From positions 62,001 to 126,000 of the forward strand of contig JAPLQF010000013.1 in assembly GCA_026399875.1 (NCBI GenBank): 64,000 nucleotides of DNA, written 5' to 3'. Below the pieces are notes generated by a model that was not told the origin of the DNA, searched no databases, and was given only the letters and a program-made list of their open reading frames with translations. This DNA comes from Burkholderiales bacterium (GTDB lineage Bacteria; Pseudomonadota; Gammaproteobacteria; Burkholderiales; Burkholderiaceae_E). Numbering within the stretch: position 1 is the stretch's first letter; each line of letters opens with the position of its first letter. A program made the translations under genes and the position numbers. Of the stretch, positions 1 to 8,625 are shown piece after piece.

Positions 1-1496
1 GCGCGCTGCGCCGACACCACCTCGCTGACATCGTCGAAGACCATCAGCCAGCCGCGCTGCGGGCCGGGCAGCGGTGCGCCACGCACCAGCAGGGTCAGTG
101 CGGGCGCGGCATCGGCGCCTTCACGGGCATCACGGCGGATCACCAGCTGGCGCTGCCAGGATCGCTGCGGGCCGGTATCGAGCTCGGCGAAGGCCTCGGT
201 GATCGCGGCACCCGCCTCGCCCAGCCGCGGCAGCTCGGTGATCGGCAATCCGATCATCGCAGCCGCACCGGACTCGAGGATGCGCTCGGCGCCGATGTTG
301 GCGAGCGTGACATGCAGCCGGTCGTCGAGAACGATCACGCCGGCGGTCAGATTGCCCAGCACGCTGGCAAGCTGCGAGTTGGCGCGCTCGAGCTCCTGCT
401 GGTTGCGCTCGACCAGGGCGCGCGCCTCCTCGAGCTGGCGGGTCATGGTGTTGAAGGACTGGGTCAGCATACCCAGCTCGTCGCGCCCGCTGTAATCCTT
501 GACCGGGCGGAAGTCGCCCTCGGCAACCGCCCGCGTGCCGGCCGCCAGCATCGCCAGCGGGCCGGTCATCCAGCCGGCCAGCAAAAACGACGCGGCGATC
601 GCCGAAAAGCCGGTCAGCATCAGGGTGACCGCCATGGTGATGCGAAAGATCCGTTTTAGCCCGGTGCGCGACAGCGATAGCGCCTGGTAGTCGCGCCAGC
701 CCTGCTGAACCGCTTCGGCATTGCCGGCGAGCGTGGGCGGCACCGCCTGCAGCAGTTGCAGCAGGCGCGGTTCGCCGCCGAACTGGCCGGCGACCGTGAT
801 CGATTCGATCACCCGAAGCTTCAGACCTCTCGACTCGCCGCTGGCATCGGTGGGCTCGACCGCAGCGTAGCTGCGCGAGGAGCGTGCCTGTCGCAGCGAG
901 GCAAGCGTCGGCAGATCGGGCACCAGTTGCGCAAAACCGCCGCCGCTGGCCAGCACGATGCGGCCATTGCCGGCGACGATCAGGGCTTCCTGCGCTCCCG
1001 CGCGTTCGCGCAGCCGGTCGAGCATGCTCGGCCATTGACCAGGCGGCTGCTCGGCCAGCTCCAGCGCCATCGAGCGGGCCTTCGACTGCAGATCGGCCAG
1101 CAGCGCATCGAGCGAGGCGCGTCCGAGGGTCAGGCCGGATTCGAGCGCGCGCTCCATCGGCACGTCGTACCAGGACTCCACCGAGCGCCCCAGAAACTGC
1201 ACCGCCACCACGAAGATCAGCAGCGCCGGCAGCAGTGTCATGAGGGTGAAGGCCAGCGCCAATCGGGCCATCAGCCGGGTGCCGAACACCCCCGCGCGCC
1301 AGCGCTGCCAAAGGCGTCGGGCAAGTTCGGCCGACAGCACGAACAGCGCAACCCCGATCGCAATGTTCAGGCCCAGAAGCAAGCCGTAATGACGCTCGAG
1401 CAGGCGGTCGTTGCCGCTGGCCACCGCCAGCAGGGCCAGCAGGACAGCCGCCAGCACCAGCGACACCAGCAATGACAGGCGCAGCGCGCGAGTCAC
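1..1496 (-). CDS. ntrY: NtrY-type membrane sensor histidine kinase (C-terminal part off the window)
   Basis: Sensor kinase of the nitrogen-regulation NtrY family, which phosphorylates the response regulator NtrX. The 498 visible residues, read on the minus strand, show three hydrophobic segments in the first ~100 residues, an extracytoplasmic sensor region, a further membrane segment at about 288-315, a HAMP linker (motif GRDELGMLTQSFN) at about 315-365 and the beginning of a PAS domain. The HisKA and ATPase domains lie beyond base 1. The start is GTG, overlapping the stop codon of the upstream DUF4390 gene (GTGA), so the two are translationally coupled. DUF4390-ntrY is a standard betaproteobacterial pair. 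The assignment rests on architecture and gene order; the catalytic domain is not visible. Confidence 0.85.
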   Translation of the reverse strand, partial: MTRALRLSLLVSLVLAAVLLALLAVASGNDRLLERHYGLLLGLNIAIGVALFVLSAELARRLWQRWRAGVFGTRLMARLALAFTLMTLLPALLIFVVAVQFLGRSVESWYDVPMERALESGLTLGRASLDALLADLQSKARSMALELAEQPPGQWPSMLDRLRERAGAQEALIVAGNGRIVLASGGGFAQLVPDLPTLASLRQARSSRSYAAVEPTDASGESRGLKLRVIESITVAGQFGGEPRLLQLLQAVPPTLAGNAEAVQQGWRDYQALSLSRTGLKRIFRITMAVTLMLTGFSAIAASFLLAGWMTGPLAMLAAGTRAVAEGDFRPVKDYSGRDELGMLTQSFNTMTRQLEEARALVERNQQELERANSQLASVLGNLTAGVIVLDDRLHVTLANIGAERILESGAAAMIGLPITELPRLGEAGAAITEAFAELDTGPQRSWQRQLVIRRDAREGADAAPALTLLVRGAPLPGPQRGWLMVFDDVSEVVSAQR

Positions 1497-2077
1497 TGAG
1501 CGCTTTTCGGGGGCTCCGGTTTGATATTGAACCGCTTCCATTCGGATTGAGGATTCCAGTCTCGGCTGGTGATGGCGGTGACCTGAAAGGGCTTGGGCAG
1601 CTGATCGGTATCGAGTCGCAACCTCAGCCAGCCCTCGTAGCTGACACCCGGACGCACACGCTCGCGAGGCATGACCCGCCAGCTGCGCAGACGCGACATG
1701 GCATCAAGGGCCTCGGACAGCGTCGAATAGCTGCCCGACACGCCGTTGAGCAGAACCCGATACTGCCGGGTGAGCGCATGGTAGGTAAGCCGGTGAGTCT
1801 GGGTTGCGACCGCTGCCCGATCATCCCACCAATACCAGCGCGGCCGGCGCAATTCGAATTCGACCAGGAAATAGAGCGGAATACCCCGGTTGACCGCGTC
1901 TTCGAGCGCCGGACTGAGGGAAAGCGAGAAATCGGATGACAGCAGCCAAGCCTCGCCGTCGGCAGACGGCTCGAAAGCGACCTGCACGACATCGATCGCG
2001 TCGGCACTGTGAGCGGCGGGCAGCGAAGCCATCAGCGCCACATTCAACAGCGCCCTGATGGCAGTGCGTCGCTTCAA
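1493..2077 (-). CDS. DUF4390 exported protein
   Basis: A 194-residue protein with an N-terminal signal peptide (MKRRTAIRALLNVALMAS, cleavage probably after AHS) followed by a beta-rich domain of the DUF4390 family (FELRRPRWYWWDD, then LTYHALTRQYRVLL). The family has no known biochemical function. It is encoded almost invariably between rsmB and ntrY in betaproteobacteria, which suggests an envelope role linked to the NtrYX system (inference). Its ATG overlaps the rsmB stop codon by 4 bases and its stop overlaps the ntrY GTG, so the three genes are read as one unit. Confidence 0.88.
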   Translation of the reverse strand: MKRRTAIRALLNVALMASLPAAHSADAIDVVQVAFEPSADGEAWLLSSDFSLSLSPALEDAVNRGIPLYFLVEFELRRPRWYWWDDRAAVATQTHRLTYHALTRQYRVLLNGVSGSYSTLSEALDAMSRLRSWRVMPRERVRPGVSYEGWLRLRLDTDQLPKPFQVTAITSRDWNPQSEWKRFNIKPEPPKSAQ

Positions 2078-3372
2078 GGGCGCTTTGTCAGAAGGGCATA
2101 AAAGTAAGCATCATGCTCGCGCATGGGTTCCGAGCGGGGCAAAAGCTGTCCGACCGGTTCGGTGTGTCCATCAGGCCAGGTCCAGTCCAGGGGCAGCTGC
2201 GAGGCATCCGAGCGCGACTCGAGAAAGCGTTCGATGACCACCGCACCCTCATCAGGAAAGACCGAGCAGGTGACATAGAGCAATTTACCACCTGGCCTAA
2301 GCAAGGGCCAAAGCGCCTGAAGCATCCGCCGCTGCCCGGCGGCCAGTGTGGCGATATCGCCACGGCGGCGAAGCCAGCGGACATCCGGATGCCGCCTGAC
2401 GATGCCCGAGGAGCTGCAGGGCGCATCGAGCAGGATGCGATCAAAGGGTCGGCCATCCCACCAGGTGTCGGGGCGCAGCGCATCGGCGGTCTGGACCGTG
2501 ACCGTCGCCGCAGCGACCGGCAGGCCGGCGCGGGCGAGATTGCCCTCGATGCGCCGGCAGCGGTTCGCATCGACATCGATCGCCAGCAGCTCGACCTGGG
2601 CCAGTTCGAGGATGTGGCAGGACTTGCCGCCCGGTGCAGCGCAGGCATCGAGCACCCGCTGACCGTCGGCCAGATCGAGCAGCCGCGCCGCCATCTGCGC
2701 GCCGGCGTCCTGCACCGACACATCGCCCTGCGCAAATCCCGGGATGACTTCGACCGGCACCGCGCGCTCGAGCGCCAGCGCCTGCGGCCCGACCACGCGG
2801 GTGGCAATGCCTGCCTGCGCGAGCCTGGCAGCACAGGCGGCCAGGTCGATGCGCTGCAGATTGACCCGCAGCACCAGTGGCGCGTGTCGATTGCCGGCCT
2901 GCGCAATCGCCTGCCAGTCGTCTGGATAGTCCTGCAGGAGCCGATCGAGCCACCACTCGGGATGCTCGTAGCGCACGACCCGGTCATCGGCGATCTCGGC
3001 GAGCAGTCCGTCGCGCTCGCGCCCGAAGCGGCGCAAGGTGGCATTCAGAAAACTCGCCGCACCCGCCGGCGAGCGCGACAGGGTGCGGGCGGCCGAGACC
3101 GCCTGATCGACGATGACCGCAGCCGGGCGAATCGGATCGAGCAGCTGGGCCAGCGCGACCCATTGAAGCGCGGCGATCGCCGGCAAGGGGTCGCGGCCGT
3201 TCAAACGGGAAGTGAGCGCCCTCAGACGACCGAGCGCTCGGACCGTCTGATAAGCCATGTCGCGGGCCGGCGCGCGCGACGATGGCGGCAACGACGCGGT
3301 GCGGGCATCGAGCGCATCGGGCAGGCGATGGCCGGTCAGCAGATCGGCGACCGCCTGCGCCGCCGCCAGCAT
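2074..3372 (-). CDS. rsmB: 16S rRNA (cytosine-967-C5)-methyltransferase RsmB
   Basis: A 432-residue SAM-dependent methyltransferase that makes m5C967 in 16S rRNA. An N-terminal NusB-like RNA-binding domain (about 1-135) precedes the Rossmann methyltransferase domain. Visible motifs are the SAM loop DACAAPGGK (242-250), motif IV DAPCSSSG with Cys319, and motif VI VTCSVFPDEG with Cys369, the two cysteines used by the RsmB/RsmF family. The ATG used lies 40 bases after the htpX stop. The upstream in-frame codons (...APLSGE) look family-like but offer no ATG, GTG or TTG start, so the ATG is preferred. Confidence 0.93.
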   Translation of the reverse strand: MLAAAQAVADLLTGHRLPDALDARTASLPPSSRAPARDMAYQTVRALGRLRALTSRLNGRDPLPAIAALQWVALAQLLDPIRPAAVIVDQAVSAARTLSRSPAGAASFLNATLRRFGRERDGLLAEIADDRVVRYEHPEWWLDRLLQDYPDDWQAIAQAGNRHAPLVLRVNLQRIDLAACAARLAQAGIATRVVGPQALALERAVPVEVIPGFAQGDVSVQDAGAQMAARLLDLADGQRVLDACAAPGGKSCHILELAQVELLAIDVDANRCRRIEGNLARAGLPVAAATVTVQTADALRPDTWWDGRPFDRILLDAPCSSSGIVRRHPDVRWLRRRGDIATLAAGQRRMLQALWPLLRPGGKLLYVTCSVFPDEGAVVIERFLESRSDASQLPLDWTWPDGHTEPVGQLLPRSEPMREHDAYFYALLTKRP

Positions 3373-3413
3373 CTCGCCCGACAGCGGCGCGCGATCGGCC
3401 GCAGGGTTCGAGG

Positions 3414-4277
3414 TCAGCGACGCATCCCCGGTCGGGCGCCGGCCATCTTCATCAGCCGGTCGACACGCTCTTCGGTCGCCGGATGGGTCGAGAAGAGTCC
3501 GCGCAGTCCGCCGCCCGACAGCGGATTCATGATCATCATCTGGGCGGTCTCGGGATGCCGTTCGGCGGCCTCGATCGGTATGCCCTGCGCAAAGCGGTGG
3601 ATCTTGTCGAGCGCCGAGGCCAGCGCCGCCGGGTCGCCGGCGATCTCGGCACCGAGACGATCGGCTTCAAATTCGCGCGAGCGCGAAATCGCCATCTGGA
3701 TCAGCATCGCTGCGAAGGGGGCAAGCATCGCCACCGCGATGCCGGCGATCGGATTGCTCGGACGCCCCTCGGAATCGCGCCCGCCAAAGAACATCGCAAA
3801 GTTGGCAAGCGCCGAGATCGCCCCCGCCATGGTCGCCGACACCGTCGAGATCAGGATGTCGCGGTGTTTGACATGGGCAAGCTCATGGGCCATCACACCG
3901 CGCAGCTCGGCCGCGCTGAGGACACGCAGGATGCCGGTGGTCGCGGCCACTGCCGCATGCTGCGGATTGCGGCCGGTGGCAAAGGCGTTGGGCGCGTCCT
4001 CGTCAATCAGATAAACCCGCGGCATCGGCAGCTCTGCGCGCTGCGCAAGCTCTTTAACCATCCGATAGAACTGCGGTGCGCTCGCCTCATCCACCTCACG
4101 GGCGTTGTACATCTTGAGAACCATCCGGTCGGAGAACCAGTAGGCGAAGAAATTCGACAGCAGGGCAAACCCGAGCGCCAGCAGCATGCCCTGCTGCCCG
4201 CCGATGGCGGCACCGACTGCACCAAACAGCCCGGTGATGCCGGCCATCAGGACGGCGGTCTTGATCCAGTTGAACAT
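3414..4277 (-). CDS. htpX: Membrane zinc protease HtpX
   Basis: A 287-residue M48-family metalloprotease of the inner membrane, involved in quality control of misfolded membrane proteins. There are two N-terminal hydrophobic segments (about 7-25 and 31-48). The zinc-binding HELAH motif covers residues 131-135, with the third ligand Glu204 in [10 protein letters not shown]. Two further hydrophobic stretches lie between these motifs. The ATG is preceded by a strong ribosome-binding site (CTGGAGGAATCA). The gene sits between fmt and rsmB in the minus-strand cluster; the 132-base gap to fmt could hold its own promoter. Confidence 0.95.
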   Translation of the reverse strand: MFNWIKTAVLMAGITGLFGAVGAAIGGQQGMLLALGFALLSNFFAYWFSDRMVLKMYNAREVDEASAPQFYRMVKELAQRAELPMPRVYLIDEDAPNAFATGRNPQHAAVAATTGILRVLSAAELRGVMAHELAHVKHRDILISTVSATMAGAISALANFAMFFGGRDSEGRPSNPIAGIAVAMLAPFAAMLIQMAISRSREFEADRLGAEIAGDPAALASALDKIHRFAQGIPIEAAERHPETAQMMIMNPLSGGGLRGLFSTHPATEERVDRLMKMAGARPGMRR

Positions 4278-4409
4278 TGATTCCTCCAGGTCGGGCCCAG
4301 CCGACGATCGACGAGCAGTCCGGTGAACACCCCGATGAATACCAGTCAGGCCGGGCAGAATACCCGTGGGGCGAGCCTTCTTGCGGATATCCGTCCAATC
4401 TGTCGGGAT

Positions 4410-5429
4410 TCAAGCGCGCACGGGCCCCGACCCGGCGACTGCCGGCGACTGCAGCCGGTCACCGGCGCCGATCGGAAAGCCCGCGACGAACTCTGCTGCC
4501 GGCAGACGCCGCCCGCCCGCCCGCTGCAGTTCGAGCAGATCGACTGCGCCCGGCTGGGCAGGGCTGCCGCAGCTCACTCTGAGGGCGCCCTCGCGCATCC
4601 CGATCACCGTGCCCGGCGCGACGACCCCGACCGGCGCATCGGCTGGCGACGCGTCCGGCGACTGCGCATCAACCGCCCTGGCCCGCCAGAGCTTGAGCGG
4701 GGTGCCGGGCAGCCGCGCCAGTTCGGCCACGCAGCCCGGCGCCGGATCGAAGGCCCGCAGCTGATCGACGATCGCCTGCGCTGGGCGCGACCAGTCGATC
4801 AGCGAATCGGACTTGACGATCTTGGCCGCGTGGGTGATGCCGTCAGCCGGTTGCGGTGCCATGGGGAGCCGATCGGCCTCGAGCAGGCTGATGGCTTCGA
4901 CGATCGCCAGCGCGCCGAGCGCGGCCAGCCGGTCGTGGACGCTGCCCGAGGTCTCATCGCGACCGATCGGGAGCGGGCGAACCAGCCGGATCGGTCCGGT
5001 ATCGAGCCCGACATCCATCTGCATGATCGTGATGCCGGTCTGCGGGTCGCCGGCCTGCACCGCACGCTGGATCGGCGCCGCACCGCGCCATCGCGGCAGC
5101 AGCGAGGCATGAATATTCAGGCAGCCAAGCGGCGGCACCGACAGCACCTCCAGCGGCAGCAGCAGACCGTAGGCGGCCACCACCATCGCCTGGCAACCGA
5201 TGCCGCGCAGCTTCTGCGTCACCTCGGGGTCGCGCAGCGTACGCGGCTGCCACACCTCGATTCCCTGGGCCTGCGCCCATTGCTTGACCGGACTGGCGAT
5301 CAGTTTTTGCCCGCGCTGAGCCGGTTTGTCGGGCCGGGTCAGGACCAGGGCGATGTCATGGCCGGCCTCATGCAGCGCCTGCAGGGCGAGCTGCGCAAAC
5401 ACCGGTGTGCCGGCAAAGATGAGTTTCAT
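4410..5429 (-). CDS. fmt: Methionyl-tRNA formyltransferase
   Basis: Formylates the methionine of initiator tRNA using 10-formyl-tetrahydrofolate. The protein has 339 residues, slightly longer than the usual ~315, with an Ala/Gly-rich C-terminal extension. The formyltransferase active site is intact: NIHASLLPRWRG with Asn105 and His107, and Asp143 in MDVGLDTGPI. A C-terminal OB-like domain follows. It is downstream of def with a 59-base gap, the usual def-fmt pairing of deformylase and formylase. Confidence 0.95.
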   Translation of the reverse strand: MKLIFAGTPVFAQLALQALHEAGHDIALVLTRPDKPAQRGQKLIASPVKQWAQAQGIEVWQPRTLRDPEVTQKLRGIGCQAMVVAAYGLLLPLEVLSVPPLGCLNIHASLLPRWRGAAPIQRAVQAGDPQTGITIMQMDVGLDTGPIRLVRPLPIGRDETSGSVHDRLAALGALAIVEAISLLEADRLPMAPQPADGITHAAKIVKSDSLIDWSRPAQAIVDQLRAFDPAPGCVAELARLPGTPLKLWRARAVDAQSPDASPADAPVGVVAPGTVIGMREGALRVSCGSPAQPGAVDLLELQRAGGRRLPAAEFVAGFPIGAGDRLQSPAVAGSGPVRA

Positions 5430-5488
5430 GAGGGATCGGGTTTGCCCGGCGCGCTGGGGCCTGCGGCCTGGGGATGAGGCGGCAGGTT

Positions 5489-5995
5489 TCAGGCCGTCTG
5501 GCGGTCGAGCTTGAGCATCTTGCTGCGGATGCGACTCTGCTTCAGACGCGAGAGGTATTGCACGAAGACCTTGCCGAGCAGGTGATCCATCTCGTGCTGG
5601 ATGCAGACCGCGAGCAGCCCGTCGGCGCTCAGCGTGAACGACTTGCCGTGTTCGTCCAGCGCCCTGACGGTGACCTGTTCGGGCCGTTCGACCTCGTCAT
5701 AGATCCCCGGCACCGACAGACAGCCCTCTTCATGGACCGATCGCTCATCGCCGTAGGACACGATCTCGGGGTTGATGAAAACCTGCAGCCGATCCTTGGT
5801 CTCGGAGACATCGATCACGATAACCCGCTCATGGACATTGACCTGCGTGGCCGCCAGCCCGACGCCGGGCGCGTCATACATGGTCTGCGCCATGTCGCTC
5901 ACCAGCTTGCGGATCCGGTCGTCGACATGCTCGACCCGCCTGGCAACGGTATGCAGGCGTTGATCGGGATAACGGAGGATGTCAAGGACGGCCAT
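5489..5995 (-). CDS. def: Peptide deformylase
   Basis: Removes the N-formyl group from nascent proteins. The chosen start gives [15 protein letters not shown], the usual N-terminus of this family, and 168 residues; a longer frame upstream to 6043 adds 16 unlikely residues. All three signature motifs are present: GVGLAATQ (44-51), EGCLSVP with metal ligand Cys92, and QHEMDHL with His134, Glu135 and His138. It is the first gene of the minus-strand def-fmt-htpX-rsmB-DUF4390-ntrY series and is divergent from the LysM gene. Confidence 0.95.
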   Translation of the reverse strand: MAVLDILRYPDQRLHTVARRVEHVDDRIRKLVSDMAQTMYDAPGVGLAATQVNVHERVIVIDVSETKDRLQVFINPEIVSYGDERSVHEEGCLSVPGIYDEVERPEQVTVRALDEHGKSFTLSADGLLAVCIQHEMDHLLGKVFVQYLSRLKQSRIRSKMLKLDRQTA

Positions 5996-6058
5996 CGGAT
6001 TAAGACGACCGTTCGGTTCCGGGATGGGTGATCGAGCGGTCAATCAACGTAATATTGT

Positions 6059-6097
6059 GGTCAGCGATTCAGGTCAGCGATTTAGGTCAACAATTCA
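6059..6097. repeat. Three 13-bp direct repeats in the def/LysM divergent spacer
   Basis: Three adjacent 13-base units, GGTCAGCGATTCA, GGTCAGCGATTTA and GGTCAACAATTCA, lie upstream of both def and the LysM gene. The surrounding 6030-6140 stretch is clearly AT-richer than the genome and should contain the divergent promoters. The repeats could be simple slippage products or direct-repeat binding sites for a regulator; nothing in the sequence decides between these. Confidence 0.75.
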
Positions 6098-6217
6098 GCT
6101 CGATTATTCGGGCCAATAATTCAGATTGATTCAGATTGGCTTTTGACACGAACGCCGCAGTCCCCGATCCCAGAAACTCAGAACCACGAAACTGAACCAC
6201 GTCCAGGCAGCGTCGAG

Positions 6218-7300
6218 ATGATCAAAAAGTTTAGCATGGGGTTGATCGGATGCGCGGTCTGGCTTGCTGCCAGCATCGCCCATGGTGCAACCGGTTCGAT
6301 CGAGCTTTCTCCGAATGCGCCCGACAAGTATGTCGTTGTCAAGGGCGACACCCTCTGGGACGTTTCCGCCCGGTTTTTGAAGTCGCCCTGGCTGTGGCCC
6401 GAGGTCTGGCAACTTAATCGCGAGCAGATCGGCAACCCTCACCTGATCTATCCGGGCGACATCATCTATCTCGACCGATCGGGCGCCCAGCCTCGCCTGC
6501 GGCTGGGCAAATCGATTCCCGGCACTGGCGGCAGCGGACCCGGGGTTGGCGAAAGCACCGTCAGGCTCGAGCCGCTGGTGCGCGCCGCGCCGCTGGGCGC
6601 CGACGCCATTCCCATGGTCAATCTTGCCGCCGTCCAGGTCTTTCTCAATCGGCCGCTGATCGTCGACGAGCCGGGCCTGCGCAATCATCCCCGCATCGTC
6701 GGCACCCAGGACGGCCGCGTGCATCTCGCCGCAGGCGATCTCGCCTATGTGAGGGGTCTGTTCGAGGAGGACATGGCCCTGAACTCCGAGTGGTACATCT
6801 ACCGACCGGCCAAACCGCTGCTCGATCCGGTGACCCGTAAACCGATCGCCTGGGAGACCGTCTCGGTCGGCTCGGCCCAACTGATCCGCAAGGGCGACCC
6901 GGCCACCTTCCGCCTTCGCAGAGCAAGCGAAGAGGTCGCCGCAGGCGACCGCCTGATGCCCGCTGTACCGGCCACCGTGCCTTCTTTCGTCCCCCGCGCC
7001 CCCAACGAGCCGGTCTCGGGTCAGATCGTCTCGGTTTATCGCGGCATCGATCAGGTCGGCAAGCTCAGCGTGGTGGCCCTGTCAATCGGCAAGGATCAAG
7101 GCCTTGCGATCGGCAATGTGCTGGCGGTCCTGAGTGCCGACCGGGTCATCACCGACAGGGAAACCAAAGAGCGCGTCGTGCTGCCCAACGAGACGATCGG
7201 CGAGCTGGTCATCTTCCGGGTCTTCGACCGCATTGCCTATGCGCTGGTGGTCTCGGCATCCGAAGCGATCTCGGTTGGCGCAACGGTCAAGAATCCCTGA
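6218..7300 (+). CDS. LysM peptidoglycan-binding domain protein
   Basis: A 360-residue exported protein. The ATG at 6218 gives a classic signal peptide (MIKKFSMGLIGCAVWLAA...AHGA); an upstream in-frame ATG at 6143 would bury it. A LysM domain follows directly (YVVVKGDTLWDVSARFL ... NPHLIYPGDIIYL, about 37-90), then a long domain of unknown function. LysM binds N-acetylglucosamine in peptidoglycan, so the protein probably acts in the periplasm on the cell wall. It is conserved next to dprA in betaproteobacteria, but a direct role in DNA uptake is not shown. Confidence 0.9.
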   Translation: MIKKFSMGLIGCAVWLAASIAHGATGSIELSPNAPDKYVVVKGDTLWDVSARFLKSPWLWPEVWQLNREQIGNPHLIYPGDIIYLDRSGAQPRLRLGKSIPGTGGSGPGVGESTVRLEPLVRAAPLGADAIPMVNLAAVQVFLNRPLIVDEPGLRNHPRIVGTQDGRVHLAAGDLAYVRGLFEEDMALNSEWYIYRPAKPLLDPVTRKPIAWETVSVGSAQLIRKGDPATFRLRRASEEVAAGDRLMPAVPATVPSFVPRAPNEPVSGQIVSVYRGIDQVGKLSVVALSIGKDQGLAIGNVLAVLSADRVITDRETKERVVLPNETIGELVIFRVFDRIAYALVVSASEAISVGATVKNP

Positions 7301-7333
7301 ACAGTCACTGAGCACCCGATCCGGCGGCGCGCC

Positions 7334-8515
7334 ATGGCATCCGACCCTGCCGCCGCAGACCTCGGCCTGTGGCTGCGGCTGGTCCTCACGCCCGGCATCG
7401 GCCCGATTCACGCCCGCAGGCTGCTCGAGCGATTCGGATCGCCCCGGTGTCTCTTCGAGTCCGACGGCCCTGCACTGGCTGCCTTTGCAGGCGAGCGTCT
7501 GGCTCGCCTGTTGCAGTCCGATGATGGCGAGCGTCAGCAGCAAGTGGCGCAAACCCTCGAGTGGGCCCGCGCCGAGTCCCATCATCTGATTACCTTCGCC
7601 GATGCCGACTATCCCCGGCATCTGCTGCAGATCGATGATGCGCCGCCGCTCCTTCATGGCGTCGGCCGGCGCGACATCCTGAGTCGGCCAATGCTGGCAA
7701 TGGTCGGGGCGCGCAATGCCACAGCCGCGGGCGCCGCCAATGCGCGGTCTTTCGCACGCGCGCTGTCGGGCGCCGGCTGGACAATCACAAGCGGACTGGC
7801 CCTGGGCATCGACGCTGCCGCCCATGAGGGCGCGCTGCAAGGCGGCGCCGGCACGGTCGCGGTCGTGGGCACCGGCGCAGACATCCTCTATCCTTCGCGC
7901 CATCGCGGGCTGGCCGACCGCATTGCTGCCGATGGCCTCATCCTCTCGGAACTGCCGCTTGGTACGCCACCGTCGGCCGGGCTGTTCCCGCGTCGCAATC
8001 GACTGATCGCCGGCCTGTCGCATGGCGTGCTCGTGGTCGAGGCCGCGCTGCGAAGCGGCTCGCTCATCACCGCACGGCAGGCGGGTGAATTCGGCCGTGA
8101 GGTCTTCGCGATTCCCGGCTCCATCCACTCGCCGCTGTCACGCGGCTGCCATGCGCTGATCCGGCAAGGCGCCCTGCTGGTCGAGTCGGCGCGCGAGGTC
8201 ATCGACGAGCTGCCCGCCTTGCCTGCGCGGCGTGACCTCGACGCCCTTGCGCCACCCGAGATCAACCCCGACCTCGACCATCCTCACCGGTCCAGCGCTG
8301 GTGGCCCTTCGCTCGCGCCCGACGACGCCCGGCGCGTCGACCAGGACCCGGTCATCGCCGCGATCGGACACGACCCGGTCCAGCCTGACATCCTGGCAGC
8401 ACACCTCGGTCTCGCGCCGGGCGAACTCGGCGCCCGGCTGGTCATTCTTGAGCTCGACGGACTCATCCGGCGCCTGTCCGACGGCCGGGTCCAAAGACCC
8501 TCACCGTCAGGCTGA
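7334..8515 (+). CDS. dprA: DNA processing protein DprA
   Basis: A 393-residue DprA/Smf protein, which loads RecA onto incoming single-stranded DNA during natural transformation. There is an N-terminal helix-hairpin-helix/SAM-like region (LTPGIGPIHARRLLERFG), then a Rossmann-like core with MVGARNAT, SGLALGIDAAAHEGAL, GTGADILYP, PRRNRLIAGLS and EAALRSGSLITARQAGEFGR, and a C-terminal winged-helix domain (DPVIAAIGHDPVQPDILAAH). The gene begins 33 bases after the LysM gene on the same strand. Confidence 0.95.
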   Translation: MASDPAAADLGLWLRLVLTPGIGPIHARRLLERFGSPRCLFESDGPALAAFAGERLARLLQSDDGERQQQVAQTLEWARAESHHLITFADADYPRHLLQIDDAPPLLHGVGRRDILSRPMLAMVGARNATAAGAANARSFARALSGAGWTITSGLALGIDAAAHEGALQGGAGTVAVVGTGADILYPSRHRGLADRIAADGLILSELPLGTPPSAGLFPRRNRLIAGLSHGVLVVEAALRSGSLITARQAGEFGREVFAIPGSIHSPLSRGCHALIRQGALLVESAREVIDELPALPARRDLDALAPPEINPDLDHPHRSSAGGPSLAPDDARRVDQDPVIAAIGHDPVQPDILAAHLGLAPGELGARLVILELDGLIRRLSDGRVQRPSPSG

Positions 8516-8625
8516 CTTGCCATTGCGACGATCCGGCTCTTATGATTGGCGCCCCCACGAGCCGTCGACTCCGTGTCGACGAGCCTCATCCAACCACCCT
8601 GCGCACCGACCTGGCGACCAACCAC

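Noticed and set aside
130-1311. A 393-residue minus-strand frame overlapping ntrY
   Set aside because: It is offset from the frame that carries the HAMP and PAS-like sequences of NtrY; its Arg/Ala-rich translation shows no domain.
2113-4014. A plus-strand open frame of 633 residues opposite rsmB and htpX
   Set aside because: Reads antisense through two well-conserved genes with intact motifs, and its Arg/Gly/Gln-rich composition is typical of shadow frames.
8516-8625. An smg (DUF494) gene expected between dprA and topB
   Set aside because: Only 110 bases separate the genes and no frame resembles it; it is absent here rather than missed.
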